From positions 1 to 22,496 of IMG/VR virus record IMGVR_UViG_3300030101_003760: a DNA stretch of 22,496 bases. The stretch is one strand, 5' to 3'. The first letter of the stretch is position 1. Each line of letters opens with the position of its first letter. Below are positions 22,066 through 22,496 of this stretch, in pieces. The translations under genes were made by a program, and so were the position numbers. This stretch comes from a virus. The notes beneath the pieces were generated by a model. It saw only the letters and a program-made list of their open reading frames with translations, did not search any database and was not told the DNA's origin.

Positions 22066-22496
22066 TAAGGTAGAAACAGAAATACCTTTTACTACTAATA
22101 ACAGAATAATAGATTTGTTATACTTATCTACATCTTGGGGATTTGGTAGTGATGTTGGTTTGTCAAAAAGCAAAAATAAAATGGATAGTGGTTTTGTTGT
22201 TACTTCTTTTAGTGACGGCAACCCCTCATTTCAAATAGACAGTTTGAATATTTATGCAAACGTAATATTAGATGCAATAAGTCATAATGCATTTTTAAAA
22301 TACAACAGAGTGAGAAGAGTGTATTGGAATTGGTATCATTCAAACAGTCAAACTGAATTTCATCAAGATAATGTAGCCGACAATCAAGTATCAATAATAT
22401 ATAATTTACACGACAATGATGGAGGCACTGAGTTTCAGATAGGCGATAAGATAGAATTTTTTAAATCAGAACCTTCACAAGCTCTGATATTTCCAA
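22058..22496 (+). CDS. 2OG-Fe(II) oxygenase, 3'-partial
   Basis: Starts at ATG 22058, 8 nt inside the DUF2061 gene, and stays open for 146 codons to the window end. The iron-binding H-x-D is visible as FHQDN (His102, Asp104) after RRVYWNWYHSNSQ. Next come VSIIYNLHDNDGGTEF and a final SEPSQALIFP, the positions where prolyl-4-hydroxylase-like 2OG oxygenases have their T-x-x-Y-L strand, GGE/GGT turn and P-G-R-x-x-x-F strand. The distal His and the 2-oxoglutarate-binding Arg/Lys would lie beyond the window. Such oxygenases are frequent in marine phages; the substrates are unknown. No strong ribosome site is visible, so coupling to the upstream gene is likely. Confidence 0.75.
   Translation, partial: MINKVETEIPFTTNNRIIDLLYLSTSWGFGSDVGLSKSKNKMDSGFVVTSFSDGNPSFQIDSLNIYANVILDAISHNAFLKYNRVRRVYWNWYHSNSQTEFHQDNVADNQVSIIYNLHDNDGGTEFQIGDKIEFFKSEPSQALIFP

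Overview
The window looks like a 22.5-kb segment of the genome of a lytic-type tailed phage infecting a marine bacterium. The DNA is AT-rich, genes are packed end to end (many 1-, 4- or 8-nt stop/start overlaps), and it carries a virion module, a lysis module, a replication module and small accessory genes. From memory of marine phage proteins, the structural genes, the 225-aa conserved protein, the SSB-like protein and DUF3310 resemble those of podoviral pelagiphages (SAR11 phages, perhaps of the HTVC010P type). That host assignment is inference. I saw no terminase, portal, capsid, phage RNA polymerase, integrase or tRNA.

Layout. (1) 1-7485: virion/ejection-type genes, ending in a 1154-aa internal-virion-like protein. 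One locus (2259-4021) is split between two frames across a perfect A AAA AAG slippery heptamer. (2) 7478-8118: two small membrane proteins (an XhlA-like holin candidate and a GTG-started membrane protein). (3) 8119-9191: a promoter-like gap, a very basic Met/Lys/Gly-rich protein with a SAP-like end, and a conserved 225-aa protein. (4) 9169-17939: replication and recombination: RecB/Cas4-type PD-(D/E)XK nuclease, a SNF2-type helicase on the opposite strand, a coiled-coil protein, an SSB-like protein with a DVPF tail, an archaeo-eukaryotic-type primase, a UvrD-type helicase, DUF3310 and a family A DNA polymerase with Leu at the position equivalent to E. coli Phe762. (5) 17932-19099: a divergent regulatory island with a small minus-strand gene, a ribbon-helix-helix-like protein and three small unknown genes. 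(6) 19103-20959: a C5-cytosine methyltransferase gene that contains a second, 536-codon open frame nested in +1. (7) 20956-22496: accessory genes: a two-CxxCxGxG zinc protein, a sulfotransferase, a DUF2061 membrane protein and a 2OG-Fe(II) oxygenase running off the end.

Expression. Promoters that can be proposed look like host sigma-70 sites. A shared element (TTGACAAAACAWCAAAAA) occurs upstream of the plus-strand replication genes (11304) and, inverted, of the small minus-strand gene (18149). Three genes that start a new unit or a new start region share the leader TAAGGAGATA. This fits a phage that relies on host RNA polymerase.

The most notable structure is the dual-coding methyltransferase locus. 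Both frames stay open for 1.6 kb. The insert between methyltransferase motifs VIII and IX is built of copies of one element, read as VSN/VSH/VSY in the dcm frame and as PTP motifs (for example MYPTPTTQD) in the other. All ATG-aligned copies are spaced by multiples of three.
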